Source: Actinomycetes bacterium
Lineage (GTDB): Bacteria > Actinomycetota > Actinomycetes > Actinomycetales > Cellulomonadaceae
Assembly: GCA_023460255.1 (NCBI GenBank)
Contig: JAEWQZ010000404.1
Location: 1-5,964, forward strand
Direction: 5' to 3'
Length of the DNA: 5,964 nucleotides
Made by a program: the position numbers and the translations under genes. The notes under the pieces were generated by a model. It saw only the letters and a list, made by a program, of their open reading frames with translations, did not search any database and was not told the DNA's origin. Shown here piece by piece: positions 5,825 through 5,964 of the stretch; the first letter of the stretch is position 1, and every line of letters begins with the position of its first letter.

Positions 5825-5964
5825 GTGTCGCAGACACCCCCGAGCCGGCCGATCCGTCGGCGGCTACCCGGTCTCGTGGCACCCGTGCGCGCGGCACTCG
5901 GCAAGCCCGGTGGCGCGACGCCTGCCACACGCTGGCTCTTCGCGCGGCTCGCACTGCTCTCGCT
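5825..5964 (+). CDS. Unidentified protein, N-terminus only (runs off right edge); likely membrane or exported
   Basis: GTG 5825 follows AGAAGGA (5813-5819) by 5 nt and opens a frame with no stop to the window end (46 complete codons). It begins MSQTPPSRPIRRRLPGLVAP and continues with a basic, Pro/Gly-rich stretch, then RWLFARLALLSL at residues 36-47. The last part reads like the start of a transmembrane or signal-anchor helix after a positively charged cytoplasmic tail. An overlapping frame from ATG 5805 or GTG 5823 is also open but gives a Cys/His/Arg-rich, non-protein-like sequence and an ATG placed before the ribosome site. I do not recognise the family. A sensor kinase, a cell-wall enzyme or another type II membrane protein would all fit this N-terminus. 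Confidence 0.55.
   Translation, partial: MSQTPPSRPIRRRLPGLVAPVRAALGKPGGATPATRWLFARLALLS

Noticed and set aside
5805..5964. Alternative right-edge frame from ATG 5805
   Set aside because: The ATG lies before the AGAAGGA ribosome site and the product is Cys/His/Arg/Ser-rich without protein character. The frame from GTG 5825 is better.

Overview
The window is very GC-rich, with almost every third codon position G or C, GTG as well as ATG starts, strong purine-rich ribosome binding sites and no U-tract terminators. Together with a mycobacterial-type serine hydroxymethyltransferase and a glyA-folD pair, this points to a high-GC actinobacterium. A Micrococcales lineage such as Cellulomonas is my best guess; the genus is inferred from style, not proven. 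No tRNA, rRNA, CRISPR array, insertion sequence or phage gene is visible.

Layout. (1) Positions 1-1083, minus strand: the N-terminal 361 codons of an MMPL/RND-type membrane transporter that runs off the left edge. (2) Positions 1084-1254: a divergent control region centred on a 28-bp near-perfect palindrome. (3) 1255-1992, plus: a TetR-family repressor, presumably the local regulator of the transporter. (4) 2048-2560, plus: a GNAT acetyltransferase. (5) 2561-2772: a leader region containing a ZTP (pfl) riboswitch and a likely translational expression platform. (6) 2773-4089 glyA and 4086-4961 folD, overlapping by 4 bp and so translationally coupled. (7) 4962-5131: a spacer with a weak hairpin. 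(8) 5132-5611: a VOC/PhnB-like protein. (9) 5612-5824: a spacer with a possible promoter. (10) 5825-5964: the first 46 codons of an unidentified gene, probably a membrane or exported protein, cut by the right edge.

How it works together. The transporter and TetR genes form a classic divergent efflux/repressor module, and one operator could cover promoters on both strands. The glyA-folD operon makes 5,10-methylene-THF and converts it to 10-formyl-THF. The riboswitch ligand, ZMP/ZTP, accumulates when 10-formyl-THF is short, so placing this aptamer ahead of both genes closes a feedback loop. The most rewarding detail is in the expression platform. One short strand (CCTCG) can pair either with the end of the aptamer or with the glyA ribosome binding site, and those two competing targets lie in a near-duplicated sequence. 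This gives a testable ligand-ON translational switch. The rest of the window looks like ordinary actinobacterial chromosome.
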